64,000 nt of DNA from Micromonospora sp. PLK6-60. GTDB taxonomy: Bacteria > Actinomycetota > Actinomycetes > Mycobacteriales > Micromonosporaceae. Below are positions 25,368 to 34,630 of the stretch, piece by piece. Position 1 is the stretch's first letter. Each line of letters starts with the position of its first letter. The translations under genes were made by a program, and so were the position numbers. The notes under the pieces are model-generated. The model was not told where the DNA came from, made no database searches, and worked only from the letters and a program-made list of their open reading frames with translations. Where the stretch lies: positions 611,504 through 675,503 of the forward strand of contig NZ_JAIOAA010000003.1 in NCBI RefSeq assembly GCF_019890675.1, written 5' to 3'.

Positions 25368-26216
25368 CTACTCCGCGGATCGGTGCCATCGGTTAACCAC
25401 TACGGAGTCGCCCACGGCAATTCTCCCAGGCTGGACTACGGCGTACTTGACGCCGAAGGCCACGCCTCCGGACCGGCGTCGGTAGGCGGCCAACGTTCGT
25501 ATCGGCTCCGGCCCAGCCCTTCTTCCCGTGTCCTGGTCCACGGTCGTCACCACGCATCGGATCGCGAGCTTGGCGTAGCTGAGGCGGCAGTTTCCGATGG
25601 CCATCTCCCACGCGTGATCCTCGATGTGCGCCTCGGTCCAACCCGTCACGATGACGTTGGCCCGGAACCGGCCGATGGGTAGCGGCCCGGCCCCACGTGC
25701 AATGAGCCGCGCATTGAGTGCCTCCATGGAGGAGACCGAAAGCAGGTGAACGGCACAACTGTCCGCGAAGGCCGAAGTCCCGGGCGTCACCCCATCGGTG
25801 ACTCGATCGTGCTCCGGGGACACCCGGACGAGCCGGCTCGGCTTACCCAGAACCCGCGACAGCCAAGCGGCCGGCTCGTCGCCCTGGTCGATGCCCCGAT
25901 ATCGGGAGCCAAACATCACGACGGGGCGCTCAGCGGCGCGAAGGTCCACCGGCAGGCGCGTCGGGTCCTCCCCGGGTGCGTGCAGCGCCAGCTCGGTGCC
26001 GGCGGCGTTGATCCCTGGGCGGATCACGGCCAGCCGCGGGTCGCGGCGCTGAGTGCGGACGGCGCCGGCCGGATCGGTGACCACGAACGTCCGATCGTGC
26101 CGGAGACCGGCAGAGGTCATTTCGGCGACGTTTGCGGGGACGCCGGCGCAGCCCTTTATCGGATAAGAAATCAGCTGTCGAACAACTCCGCCATTCGCCG
26201 AGAGATCGGCACCCAT
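25368..26216 (-). CDS. MOSC-domain molybdenum-cofactor protein (YcbX/mARC-like)
   Basis: 282 aa from ATG with GAGGAG upstream. An N-terminal MOSC_N beta barrel (VVRQLISYPIKGCAGV... AGLRHDRTFVVTD) precedes the MOSC domain (RFRANVIVTGWTEAHIEDHAWEMAIG). RCVVTTVDQDTGRR contains the Cys (C221) that ligates molybdenum in mARC/YcbX. Such proteins reduce N-hydroxylated compounds and detoxify base analogues; the electron donor is not in the window. Confidence 0.88.
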   Translation of the reverse strand: MGADLSANGGVVRQLISYPIKGCAGVPANVAEMTSAGLRHDRTFVVTDPAGAVRTQRRDPRLAVIRPGINAAGTELALHAPGEDPTRLPVDLRAAERPVVMFGSRYRGIDQGDEPAAWLSRVLGKPSRLVRVSPEHDRVTDGVTPGTSAFADSCAVHLLSVSSMEALNARLIARGAGPLPIGRFRANVIVTGWTEAHIEDHAWEMAIGNCRLSYAKLAIRCVVTTVDQDTGRRAGPEPIRTLAAYRRRSGGVAFGVKYAVVQPGRIAVGDSVVVNRWHRSAE

Positions 26217-26598
26217 CCAAAGCTCCTCTGACAAGGAGGCGCCCTTTTCGGGAATGTCGGGTGAGCGTGGCGGACCAAGTCCGTCGCAGCGCCTCTCCAC
26301 GCCGACTTTGCCAGTTTCCTCCGTGCCGGATTGGGTGTCAACACCCGGGCAAGCGTTAGTAGCGCCATGCGTGAGCTGCATGAGTGGGGTCGCACAACGT
26401 CCGTCAGGCGATGCCCGAGTAGCGCCGACGGTCCCGGGTGCTCGTGAATCCGATGTCGGCCGCCCACGAGATGTTGGCGGCCTCGTGATGCACGTCTTTC
26501 ATGGATAACCTGCGTGACGCGCAATTGACGGCGTCGGTGCCGCGAGCAGACCATGGCCACACCTTCGTTGGTCTGGGACGTCATGAGGATTAGGCTGG
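26217..26598. other. 382-bp divergent intergenic region
   Basis: It lies between the MOSC and EamA genes. I see no convincing gene; a 32-codon minus-strand frame (26404-26502, MKDVHHEAANISWAAD) has no family match or good ribosome-binding site. Promoters of the two divergent genes must be here. Confidence 0.4.
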
Positions 26599-27600
26599 AT
26601 GCCGGTGCCGGAGTCGGGGCGCAACCGTAACGAGGTTCAGAACGGTGAGCAGGCCCGCTGGGCCTGGGATTTTCTCATCCTTTCGCTGGTCTGGGGTTCG
26701 AGCTTCGCCCTCATCAAAGTGGCGGTCAATGCCGGCGTCCCGCCCATGTGGGTTGCCTTCACCCGGTGCCTGTTCGGCGCGGCGGCCCTGGGGGTGATCA
26801 GCGCAGTTCGGCGTCAGCCCCTACCGCGCCGCCCGATCGTATGGCTGCACGCGTTCGTAGTGGCCGCGCTGCTGAACATGGCACCGTCCTCATTGCTCGC
26901 CTACGGCGAAACCCAAGTGAGCTCGGTGCTGGCCGGCATCCTCAACGCCGCTGTCCCCCTGGCAACGGTGCTCGGGGTGGTCGCTCTGGTGCCGCAAGAG
27001 AGGCTGTCCCCGCGCCGCGGGCTAGGTATCCTGATTGGCTTCGTCGGCGTGCTGACCGTGGTCGGCGTCTGGGACGGCCTGGGCCGTGGGACACTCGCCG
27101 GCACTCTGGCCTGCATCGCCTCGAGCGTGTTTCTCGGCGCGGGGTTTGCGTACACCCGCCAGTTCGTCTCGCAGCGCGACACACCCGCAGCGGCGATGGC
27201 GGCCACACAACTGCTGTGCGCAACCGGCGGGCTTGCGATCGTGACGCCGGTTGTCGGCGGCCGGCCGGCCTGGCCGGGATGGGGGGCAATGGTCGCCCTG
27301 CTGGTGCTGGGTTCGATCGGCACCGGCGTCGCGTACATCCTGAATCTGAAGGTGATCCGTGCGACGGGCCCGACCGTTGCCTCAACGGTCACCTATGTTA
27401 TTCCGGTCTGGTCCATCATGCTGGGCGCGGCATTTCTCGCCGAGCCAGTGACCTGGCACGCCACCCTCGGAGCGGCCGTCGTGCTGGCCGGCGTGACGTT
27501 GACGCGCATGCCACCGCGCCGGACAGATCCGCCCGCTTCTGCGACCGACGATGCGGCGCAGGACGAAACTACATCCGCTGCGACTCGGACAGGGCAATGA
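26599..27600 (+). CDS. EamA/DMT-superfamily transporter
   Basis: 333 aa with ten predicted helices in two EamA repeats. The first starts FLILSLVWGSSFALIKVAVNAG, the second TLACIASSVFLGAGFAYTRQF. A polar tail of about 35 residues follows. Typical of export of amino acids or metabolites. The cytosolic N-terminus carries a charged 18-residue leader. The gene is upstream of the islet's saccharopine-dehydrogenase-like unit. Confidence 0.88.
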   Translation: MPVPESGRNRNEVQNGEQARWAWDFLILSLVWGSSFALIKVAVNAGVPPMWVAFTRCLFGAAALGVISAVRRQPLPRRPIVWLHAFVVAALLNMAPSSLLAYGETQVSSVLAGILNAAVPLATVLGVVALVPQERLSPRRGLGILIGFVGVLTVVGVWDGLGRGTLAGTLACIASSVFLGAGFAYTRQFVSQRDTPAAAMAATQLLCATGGLAIVTPVVGGRPAWPGWGAMVALLVLGSIGTGVAYILNLKVIRATGPTVASTVTYVIPVWSIMLGAAFLAEPVTWHATLGAAVVLAGVTLTRMPPRRTDPPASATDDAAQDETTSAATRTGQ

Positions 27601-27646
27601 CTTCCGATTCCGGAAGAGTTGGCTCCTGATCGGTCAGGAGCGGCGT

Positions 27647-27775
27647 GGCGGGGTCCCCGACGTCGGGTCGATCGAGGTCAGCGCGGCGACCGGCCGGCTG
27701 GTGATCACCGTGGACGATGCGCTGATGCTGGCTGCTGTCGAGCAAGCCGGCTACACCGCGGAGCGAGTCGGATGA
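27647..27775 (+). pseudogene. C-terminal fragment of a heavy-metal-associated (HMA) domain
   Basis: GGVPDVGSIEVSAATGRLVI followed by TVDDALMLAAVEQAGYTAERVG reads as the second half of a CopZ-like HMA domain (usual pattern GV..V.V....G.V.V......AV..AGY). The metal-binding CxxC half is missing and the upstream frame has unrelated sequence, so it is a remnant. Confidence 0.45.
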
Positions 27776-27900
27776 ACGCGGCGGGACGGGTTGAGTCTCC
27801 ACGCCGCAGTTCTGGCGGCGGAGTTCGGCGCTGCTGCAACCCCGGCAAACGTATGCGCCTGCGTCATGCCTAATCCACCAAACCTGCAGTCGCATTTATT

Positions 27901-27916
27901 CCTCTACCGGTAGAGG
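27901..27916. promoter_or_regulatory. 16-bp perfect palindrome, MerR-like operator
   Basis: cctctaccggtagagg is a perfect dyad 28 bp upstream of the GTG of the 57-aa gene. Dyads of this form between stretched promoter boxes are typical of MerR-family regulation. No MerR gene lies in the islet. Function inferred. Confidence 0.5.
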
Positions 27917-27943
27917 CTAGAACTCTCAGGAAGGAGTTCTCGA

Positions 27944-28117
27944 GTGCACCTGACGAACACGGATCAGGCAAGAAAACGAGCCGGATCGGAACGGCGGAAT
28001 CGCATACGAGGCGGAGAGCCGGCGCTGGGCGTCCGTCTGCTCGGCCCCACCCAAGAATGCGGAATCGACGTCGAGAGCGCCGGCCCCGACGATCTCGACA
28101 CCGTTCCTCGCCGGTAG
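27944..28117 (+). CDS. 57-aa hypothetical protein
   Basis: GTG start with AAGGAG seven bases upstream, a much better ribosome-binding site than chance. Basic N-terminal part (TDQARKRAGSERRNRIRGG) and acidic end (VESAGPDDLDTVPRR). No family recognised. It sits between the palindrome and the saccharopine-dehydrogenase-like gene, whose start is 14 bp downstream, so it may be a leader or first gene of that operon. Confidence 0.45.
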   Translation: MHLTNTDQARKRAGSERRNRIRGGEPALGVRLLGPTQECGIDVESAGPDDLDTVPRR

Positions 28118-28131
28118 TCGGGGGTTCCGTC

Positions 28132-29217
28132 ATGCGACCCATCGATGCACAGATGCCGCGGCCGCAGAACGCGGACGGAACGCCATCGGCGGATCAGGGC
28201 TCGGTCGTGATCGTCGGCGGATACGGCGCTGTCGGCAGTGTCGTGGCAGTAACGCTTGCCGAGGGTGGTATCCGCGTCACCGTCGCGGGCCGCGACCTCG
28301 GTCGTGCCCAGAACTTGGCGCGCCTGCATCCTGGCATGATCGTCCCGCAGCGGGTCGATATCGGCCAGGTCGATCAGGTCGAGCGGCTGCTCGACAGCGC
28401 CACCGTAGTGATCATGTGCGTGGAGCGTCACAACGAGGACGTGGCCCGCGCATGTCTGGAGCGTGGCATCCACGTCGTAGACATCAGCGCCACCGCCGAG
28501 GTGCTCGACGGTATCGAGCGACTGGATGCGCTGGCCAAGCGCAACGGGGCGACCGCGGTTCTCAGTGTGGGCCTGGCCCCCGGGCTGACCAACGTGCTTG
28601 CCCGTCAGTGCCTGGAGCGCCTGCCGTCGGCGACGTCGTTGGACGTGACCGTCCTGCTCGGGCTGGCCGGAGACCACGGTCCCGACTCCGTCCGATGGAC
28701 TGTGGAGAATCTCGCCGCGTCGCGGGGGACGGCAGGTACGCCGCGGAAACGCGTGCCGCTCCCGGGATTCGGGAGGCGCACCGCCTATCCGTTCCCCTTT
28801 GCAGACCAGCACACCCTCACCCGGACGCTCGGGATTCCGGTGACCACCCGGCTGTGCTTCGACTCCGCCGCGGTCACCTCGGTGCTGTTCGGCCTGCGCG
28901 CCGCGGGCCTGTTCCGAATCATGGATCGGCTCGGCGCGACAGGTGCGCTCGTCGCGGGGTCCGGACAACTGCGGTTGGGCGGCGACCGCTTCGTGATCCA
29001 CGCCGCCGCTGTCGACCGCACCGGCGCGGGTGTCGCCTCGGCGGTCAGCGGAAGACAGGAGTGCCGGGCCACGGCAGTGGTAGCCGCGCAGCTCGCCGAG
29101 CAACTCGTGCGTCAGCCCTCGGAGCCCGGGGTGTGGCACATCGACCAGGTGGTCGACGCGAACGCATTCCTGCCGAAGCTGCGGCAGCACGACCTGATTG
29201 TCCACGATGAGATCTGA
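28132..29217 (+). CDS. saccharopine dehydrogenase-like NAD(P)-binding oxidoreductase
   Basis: 361 aa from ATG preceded by GGGGG. The Rossmann motif VVIVGGYGAVGSVVA is at residues 25-39; DSATVVIMCVERHNEDVARACLERGIHVVDISAT and GATAVLSVGLAPGLTNVLAR match saccharopine-dehydrogenase NADP-binding proteins. These include many uncharacterised enzymes that reduce or rearrange small carbonyl or amino compounds. Followed after 19 bp by a membrane protein gene. Confidence 0.85.
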   Translation: MRPIDAQMPRPQNADGTPSADQGSVVIVGGYGAVGSVVAVTLAEGGIRVTVAGRDLGRAQNLARLHPGMIVPQRVDIGQVDQVERLLDSATVVIMCVERHNEDVARACLERGIHVVDISATAEVLDGIERLDALAKRNGATAVLSVGLAPGLTNVLARQCLERLPSATSLDVTVLLGLAGDHGPDSVRWTVENLAASRGTAGTPRKRVPLPGFGRRTAYPFPFADQHTLTRTLGIPVTTRLCFDSAAVTSVLFGLRAAGLFRIMDRLGATGALVAGSGQLRLGGDRFVIHAAAVDRTGAGVASAVSGRQECRATAVVAAQLAEQLVRQPSEPGVWHIDQVVDANAFLPKLRQHDLIVHDEI

Positions 29218-29236
29218 TTATTCCGAAGGAAGTGAC

Positions 29237-29722
29237 ATGCCCACCACGATCGCCGACCGCCACGGGCGGCTGACCGTCAAGCTGACCGCAGCGCTCTACG
29301 CAGTGACGTTCATTCACCACCTGTACGGCGGCCTGGCCTTCAGCAGCACGGAGCGGACAGTTCTCGCGTTCGTCTTCAGTGGCGCGTTCGCTGTCACTTA
29401 CCTGATCTACCGGCACGCGTTGGCCACGCGGTGGGGCAGGCGGGCGTACTGGCTGCTTGTCTACGTTTTCTGGGTGGGATTGCTGGGCCTTTACGAGGGA
29501 GGCTGGAATCACACGTTGTTCGCTGTGCTGCGGGCCGGTGGCGTCGTCAACCTGGACCGGCTCTACGCCGCGGCCAGCGACGCACGGATCTCCGACGACG
29601 TGTTCTTCCAGGCTACTGGCGTATTGACGCTGCTGGCCGCGGTGGTGTTGGGGTTGGCGCCCAGGCTGGTAGGAAGACGCACTCCGATCGCTCAGACCGG
29701 TCACGAGGACCGCGCTCAGTGA
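29237..29722 (+). CDS. four-helix membrane protein
   Basis: 161 aa from ATG with GAAGGAAG upstream. Four hydrophobic helices: LTAALYAVTFIHHLYGGLAF, TVLAFVFSGAFAVTYLIYRH, AYWLLVYVFWVGLLGLYEGG, ATGVLTLLAAVVLGLAPRL. No family recognised. Cotranscribed with the preceding oxidoreductase. Confidence 0.75.
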   Translation: MPTTIADRHGRLTVKLTAALYAVTFIHHLYGGLAFSSTERTVLAFVFSGAFAVTYLIYRHALATRWGRRAYWLLVYVFWVGLLGLYEGGWNHTLFAVLRAGGVVNLDRLYAAASDARISDDVFFQATGVLTLLAAVVLGLAPRLVGRRTPIAQTGHEDRAQ

Positions 29723-29963
29723 ACCCCGCCGCACAGCCGCGTCGGCGAGGAACACGCCTTCCGCCGGCTGATCCGAGACCTCTCGCTGCCCGAGGGCAAG
29801 CCGCTGTTCCGAAAACGACGTCTCGCCAGCAACGCTGACCCCACGGCCGCGGCTATGGTGCGCGCACGAAGACCTCCGGGTGTGGCGTGGAGCCTTCGGC
29901 AAGCTCCGCACCCACCCGGAGGCGCCCGGGCAGGAACGAGACCGCGATGACGGCAGGGTGCCC

Positions 29964-30809
29964 TCAGGGTCGGTTGGCTGTGACCAGCCAGTGCCTGCCC
30001 GGGATCTGGATTCCGGTCTCGGTCTGGTATGGGCCGATCGCTTCGACGAGCGTTTCCCGCGCCGCCTCCCGGGTGAGGTCACCGTGCTGTTGGAGCAGCG
30101 CGAGCACCGGCCCGCTGCCGAGGTAGAAGTTGGCGGCGACTTCGGCGTCTGGACCGAACCGCATGAGGGCATCGAGTGCGGAGGGGCGCACCGCGGTGAA
30201 TCCCGCGGCCGTCAGCACCTCGACGAGGCGGGTGGGATAGGCAAGCGAGAACATTCCGGATTCCACCGGGCCCGCTGCCGCGGCACCGTCCAGTCGGCGT
30301 TGCAGGGCCGCGATCGGCACGGTGTACCAATCATTCTCCTGCGGAACCTGCGGGCAGACGAAGACGAGTCGCCCGCCGGGGCGCAGCGCACGACGAAGAT
30401 TGGTGAATGCCACCACGGGGTCATTGAAGAACATCAGGCCGAACCGGCTGATCGCGACATCGAAGCTGGCCGAGGCAAACGGATGGACCTGCGCGTCGCC
30501 GACCTCGAAGCTGATGTTCGTGGCGCCCTCTCCGGCGGCGAGCTCCCGAGCGCGGTCGAGCATTGGGATTGACAGGTCAACGCCGGTGACCCGACCGTTT
30601 CGGGCGTAGCGGGCGGCGAGGCGCGTGGTCTCGCCGGTACCGCAGCCCACGTCGAGCACCCGCTCGGTGGATTCGATCGCGGCGGCAGCGAACAGCGCGG
30701 AGGTCAACTCGTCGCCGGCGTCGCCGCTTTGCCTGTTCTGGTCGGCCCAATGTTCACCCTCAGGACCATTCCACGCGGCGGCCTGTTCGGCGTTCACGAT
30801 CGGATGCAC
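29964..30809 (-). CDS. class I SAM-dependent methyltransferase
   Basis: 281 aa. Motif I VLDVGCGTGE at residues 51-60, post-I GVDLSIPMLDRA, motif II-like FDVAISRFGLMFFNDP, and LRPGGRLVFVC. The UbiE/Methyltransf_11 type. The N-terminus AWNGPEGEHWADQ is common in actinobacterial small-molecule methyltransferases. Substrate unknown. Confidence 0.92.
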   Translation of the reverse strand: MHPIVNAEQAAAWNGPEGEHWADQNRQSGDAGDELTSALFAAAAIESTERVLDVGCGTGETTRLAARYARNGRVTGVDLSIPMLDRARELAAGEGATNISFEVGDAQVHPFASASFDVAISRFGLMFFNDPVVAFTNLRRALRPGGRLVFVCPQVPQENDWYTVPIAALQRRLDGAAAAGPVESGMFSLAYPTRLVEVLTAAGFTAVRPSALDALMRFGPDAEVAANFYLGSGPVLALLQQHGDLTREAARETLVEAIGPYQTETGIQIPGRHWLVTANRP

Positions 30810-31079
30810 TGTCGCTCACCTTCGTTCCGTCTCGGTTGGGTGACTCGGCACTCACCTGTGATCGTCCAGCGCGCCGCCCAAAGCGCGAGCAGCCTTCGTT
30901 CATCGGTGATGTCGCCGCTGACTTCGGACCGGCGCCTACTCCGACCTGCTAGGAATTGGTTTTCACGATCCTCGCCATGCATCCAGCCTGGCCAGAACAG
31001 TGCGTGCATGCAACTGCGGGTGCGGCAGTATTGGCATGCGTGACGCGCATATTCCGGCGATCGGAAGCCGGCCGTGCGG

Positions 31080-32084
31080 TCAGACGTCACGCAGGTCTTC
31101 CAGCAGGGCGTACGGATAGGGAGCCTGCCTCTTGCTCGCCTCATCGAGCCTGGAGCGACTGCTCTCGTCAAGTTCCCAGCCGACGGCACCCAGGTTGTCG
31201 TCCAGCTGGGTCTGTGATCGCACACCCAGAATCGGTGCGGTTACCCCAGGCCGGCCCAGCAACCAGTTCAGGGCCACCTGTGCGGGAGTGCGATCGATCT
31301 TTTCGGCCACCAGCAGGAGGGCATCGATCACCGCCCACGTCCGTTCGTTGTCGTAGTTGCTCCATGCCTCGGTCCAGGCGGGATCCGAGCTGGTGGTGTC
31401 ACCGATCCGGCTCTCCCCGACGGCCGGCCGGTCGCCCCTGCGGAACTTGCCGGTGAGCCAGCCCCCGCGCAGCGGACTCCACGGAATGACGCCCACACCC
31501 TCGTTGTGGCAGACCGGAACGAGCTCCCATTCGGCTTCGCGGTCGAGCAGGTTGTAGAGCGGCTGGAGGGAGACAATGCGCTCCCAACCCATTGCCCGGC
31601 AGGTGTCTATCGTGCGCTGCAACTGCCATCCGGCCACGTTGCTGATGCCCAGGTAGCGCACCTTCCCCGAGGCGACAAGGGAGTCAAGGGTGCTCAGGGT
31701 CTCTTCGATCGGCGTGCCGTAATCCCACATGTGCACCTGGTAGAGGTCTATGTAGTCGGCGCCCAGCCGTCGCAGGCTCTCGTCCACCGAGCGCAGAATG
31801 TGCTTGCGACCCAGGCCTCGCCGGTTGAGGCCAGCACCGAATCGCACCTTGGTGGCGAGCACGATGTCGTCGCGGGTCTTGTTCTGCAACCAACTCCCGA
31901 CGATCTCCTCCGACCGCCCGGCACCGTACGCATCGGCGGTGTCCACAAAGTTGCCACCGGCCGCCACGAAGTGATCGAGCAGGTTGTGGCTTTCCGTCTC
32001 GTCGATCTCGCGGCCGAAAGTCATCGTTCCCAGGCAGAGCCGACTCACCTGCAGGCCTGTGCATCCAAGTCTCGTGTATTCCAT
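31080..32084 (-). CDS. aldo/keto reductase
   Basis: 334 aa from ATG preceded by GGGAGGCGAC. TIM-barrel AKR with the tetrad D48, Y53 ([10 protein letters not shown]), K79 (VLATKV) and H118 (LYQVHMW); NADPH-binding end [26 protein letters not shown]. Close in layout to YajO/Tas-type and aryl-alcohol dehydrogenase-like reductases. Last gene of the islet before the right repeat. Confidence 0.93.
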   Translation of the reverse strand: MEYTRLGCTGLQVSRLCLGTMTFGREIDETESHNLLDHFVAAGGNFVDTADAYGAGRSEEIVGSWLQNKTRDDIVLATKVRFGAGLNRRGLGRKHILRSVDESLRRLGADYIDLYQVHMWDYGTPIEETLSTLDSLVASGKVRYLGISNVAGWQLQRTIDTCRAMGWERIVSLQPLYNLLDREAEWELVPVCHNEGVGVIPWSPLRGGWLTGKFRRGDRPAVGESRIGDTTSSDPAWTEAWSNYDNERTWAVIDALLLVAEKIDRTPAQVALNWLLGRPGVTAPILGVRSQTQLDDNLGAVGWELDESSRSRLDEASKRQAPYPYALLEDLRDV

Positions 32085-32347
32085 GTCGCCTCCCGGTATC
32101 GCGTCACCGCCGGCCGCAGCGCCGCGTCTCCTGCCGACGCCGCCGAAACCCTCGGTCCGGCAACCCGGTCAGAACCCGATGTCCGGCCAGGTCCTCAACG
32201 ATCCTCAAAGCTCATCGGGCTGACCGCCACTGCCGATCCCATATGCCAGGGATGCATGGAGAGCATGCCGCCGACGGTTCGTGCCCGGATAGATGATGTT
32301 CGTCCGGTCTGGCGGCTCCAGCCTGCTCGAAGGACAGCACGTGGCCG

Positions 32348-32419
32348 CGTCGCCGGTCTCTATCCCACCGACGCCCCCACCCTCCCCGATGTCGAGCAGC
32401 ACCCGGCCGACTGAGCACG
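32348..32419 (+). repeat. right 72-bp direct repeat bounding the islet
   Basis: A 70/72 match to 21415-21486, containing VAGLYPTDAPTLPDVEQHPAD, stop and five bases, but without the body of the HTH gene upstream. With the left copy it brackets 21487-32347. Confidence 0.85.
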
Positions 32420-32431
32420 CGGCGGCGCACC

Positions 32432-33229
32432 CTAACGGCGTAGGCCCACCCCGCCGTAGCCGTGCGACACCCCGGCCTGCGGCTCCCCGTCGGGCCGCCA
32501 CTCGGCGAGTTGGACCAGCCCGGGCGGGACCGGCTCGTACCCGGCCAGGAAACGCGCGGTCTCGGCGTAGGTGCGGGGCGTCAGCGGCGCGCTGCTGCGC
32601 TGGTAGATCGCCTGCCCCTGGGCCGCGGCCTGCGGCGGGACGCCGTCCAGGGTCAGGTGCGAGAGCACCAGCATGCTGCCCGGCGCGGTGGCGTCGCGCA
32701 GCCGGGCCACCGCCGCGTACGGGTCGTCGGCGTCGGGCACGAAGTGCAGCACCGCGACCAGCAGCACGGCGACCGGCTCGCTCAGGTCGATCAGGCGACC
32801 CACCTCCGGGTCGGCCAGGATCTCGTCGGGCCGGCGCAGGTCACCCCGGACCGCCGCGGTGCGGTCGTCGCCGGGCAACAACCGCCGGGCGTACGCCACG
32901 GCGACCTCGTCCGAGTCGACGTAGACCACCCGGGACTCCGGCGCCACCGCGCGCACCACCTCGTGCACGCTGCCCTGGGTGGGCAGGCCGGCGCCGATGT
33001 CGAGGAACTGCCGTACGCCCTGCTCGGCGGCGTATCGGACGGCCCGGCGGAGGAACGCCCGGTTGGTCTGCGCGGCCACCCCGGTGTCCGGGAAGATCTC
33101 CAGGACCCGCTCGGCGGCCTCCCGGTCGGCGGCGAAGTTGTGGCAGCCGCCGAGGTAGTAGTCGTACATCCGGGCGACGTTCGGCCGCGTCTGCGCGTCG
33201 GTCCGGCTGGGCGTCGGCTCACTGGACAC
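32432..33229 (-). CDS. SAM-dependent methyltransferase (DUF574 type)
   Basis: 265 aa from GTG with GGAGGGAGA upstream. Family hallmarks: RPNVARMYDYYLGGCHNFAADREAAERV, AAVRYAAEQG-like FLDIGAGLPTQGSVHEV, VVYVDSDEVAVAYARRLL, and SHLTLDGVP. This actinobacterial family is large and its substrates are largely unknown. It directly follows the right repeat in the convergent direction. Confidence 0.92.
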   Translation of the reverse strand: MSSEPTPSRTDAQTRPNVARMYDYYLGGCHNFAADREAAERVLEIFPDTGVAAQTNRAFLRRAVRYAAEQGVRQFLDIGAGLPTQGSVHEVVRAVAPESRVVYVDSDEVAVAYARRLLPGDDRTAAVRGDLRRPDEILADPEVGRLIDLSEPVAVLLVAVLHFVPDADDPYAAVARLRDATAPGSMLVLSHLTLDGVPPQAAAQGQAIYQRSSAPLTPRTYAETARFLAGYEPVPPGLVQLAEWRPDGEPQAGVSHGYGGVGLRR

Positions 33230-33411
33230 GCGGTCTCCCTCCGGCGGGCCACTGCTGGCGTTCCTGTCTAACACCGCCGCCGCCCCGCGCGCTGACCCGT
33301 ACGGCACCGGGCCATCCCGTTCCGTGCCGGCCGGCCGTGTCGTTGATCCGGCTGCGCGGGCCGCTGACCCCGGCCCACGGTGAGGGCACCGATCGTCGAG
33401 GAGGGACGCCG

Positions 33412-33876
33412 ATGACCCGTCAGCGGGAGACCGTGGAGGTGGACCCGGTCCTGTTCAGGGCCGTGTACGACTCACCCGCCGCGCTGCCCGGCGCGCATCG
33501 CTGGACCACCTGCGAGCACGACGTACGCCGGATCGAGAAGCTGCTGAACATGCCGCCGCGCAGCATCGGCGCGCCGCTGTGGGTCAGCGGCGACACGCCG
33601 GACTGCCCGAAGTGCGGCCGCCGGGTCAACTGGCTGGACATCGTCTCCTCGGCGTTGTCCGCCGTGCACGACCGGGACATGATCGCCACGGTGATCCTGG
33701 GCGACCGGAAGTACGTAAACACCGAGGTGCCGGACGCCATCGCCGGGGTGTACTGCGTCGACTGTCGCACCCGGATCGAGGGGCTGCGCAGCTTCAAGTG
33801 CCACAACTGGGCGTACGCCTTCGAGGCGCTGGAGGAGGTGCGGGAGCGGATGGCCGGCGGCCCGGTCACGGCCTGA
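33412..33876 (+). CDS. hypothetical protein with CxxC zinc motifs
   Basis: 154 aa from ATG with GAGGAGGG upstream. TPDCPKCGRRVNWLDI and VYCVDCRTRIEGL give two CxxC pairs, probably one zinc site. HRWTTCEHDVRRIEKLLNMPP precedes them. No known family. Its 3' end overlaps the convergent prepilin peptidase by 11 bp. Confidence 0.7.
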   Translation: MTRQRETVEVDPVLFRAVYDSPAALPGAHRWTTCEHDVRRIEKLLNMPPRSIGAPLWVSGDTPDCPKCGRRVNWLDIVSSALSAVHDRDMIATVILGDRKYVNTEVPDAIAGVYCVDCRTRIEGLRSFKCHNWAYAFEALEEVRERMAGGPVTA

Positions 33877-34630
33877 CCGTCAGCAGCACGGCGGCGATCG
33901 TGCCGAGCACCAGGTACGGCCCGAACGGCAGGTGACTGGACCAGCGGACCCGCCGCGCCACCAGCAGCACCAGCGCGACCACCCCGGAGAGCACGCAGGC
34001 CAGCGCGGGCCCGAGCACCAGCAGCGGCCAGCCGTACCAGCCGAGCAGCGCCCCCGCGCTGAGCGCGAGTTTCGCGTCGCCCAGGCCGAACCCGCGGGCG
34101 CCCAGCAGCAGCGTGGTGCTGGCGAAGAAGAGGGCGAGCACGAGGGCGCCGGCCACCGCGCGTAGCCACGGCCCGGGGCCGGGGCCGGTGACCGCCGCGA
34201 CGCCGAGCAACGCCCAGGTGCCGGCGGCGGCGGGCAGGGTCAGCCGGTCGGGCAGCCGGTGCACGGCGACGTCCACGAAGCAGAGCGGCACCGCCCAGCC
34301 CAGCCACCAGGCCAGCGCGAGCCGGACGGCCGGCGGTCCGTCCACGACGGCCACCACCGCCAGCGCCAGCAGCAGGGCGGCCTCGACGGTCCACGGGGGC
34401 GCGCCGATCCGCCGCCGGCAACCGGGGCAGCGGGCCGCCGGGCCGAGCGCCGGCCACGGCCGGTCCAGCCGGGTCGGCGCGCCGCAGCCGGCGCAGCCCA
34501 CCCGGTCCGGCGACCCCGCGGGTACGGCGTACCGGGCGATCGCGAGCCGGCAGGCGGGGGCGACCGCCAGGGCGGCGAGCAGGGCGACGCCCCGACGGGC
34601 GGTCGGGGCGGGGGCCAGCGAGGCAGACAC
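33866..34630 (-). CDS. type IV prepilin peptidase (A24 family)
   Basis: 254 aa from GTG with GAGG upstream. The two catalytic Asp motifs are present: FVDVAVHRLPDRLTLP and GLGDAKLALSAGAL (GxGD). The N-terminal part has a CxxC...CxxC zinc-like segment (VGCAGCGAP; RCPGCRR). Seven to eight hydrophobic helices. It would cleave the Flp and TadE/G prepilins of the downstream locus, from which it is divergent. Confidence 0.88.
   Translation of the reverse strand: MSASLAPAPTARRGVALLAALAVAPACRLAIARYAVPAGSPDRVGCAGCGAPTRLDRPWPALGPAARCPGCRRRIGAPPWTVEAALLLALAVVAVVDGPPAVRLALAWWLGWAVPLCFVDVAVHRLPDRLTLPAAAGTWALLGVAAVTGPGPGPWLRAVAGALVLALFFASTTLLLGARGFGLGDAKLALSAGALLGWYGWPLLVLGPALACVLSGVVALVLLVARRVRWSSHLPFGPYLVLGTIAAVLLTVRP

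Noticed and set aside
26404..26502. 32-codon minus-strand frame MKDVHHEAANISWAAD
   Set aside because: No family, no good ribosome-binding site and no coupling to a neighbour.
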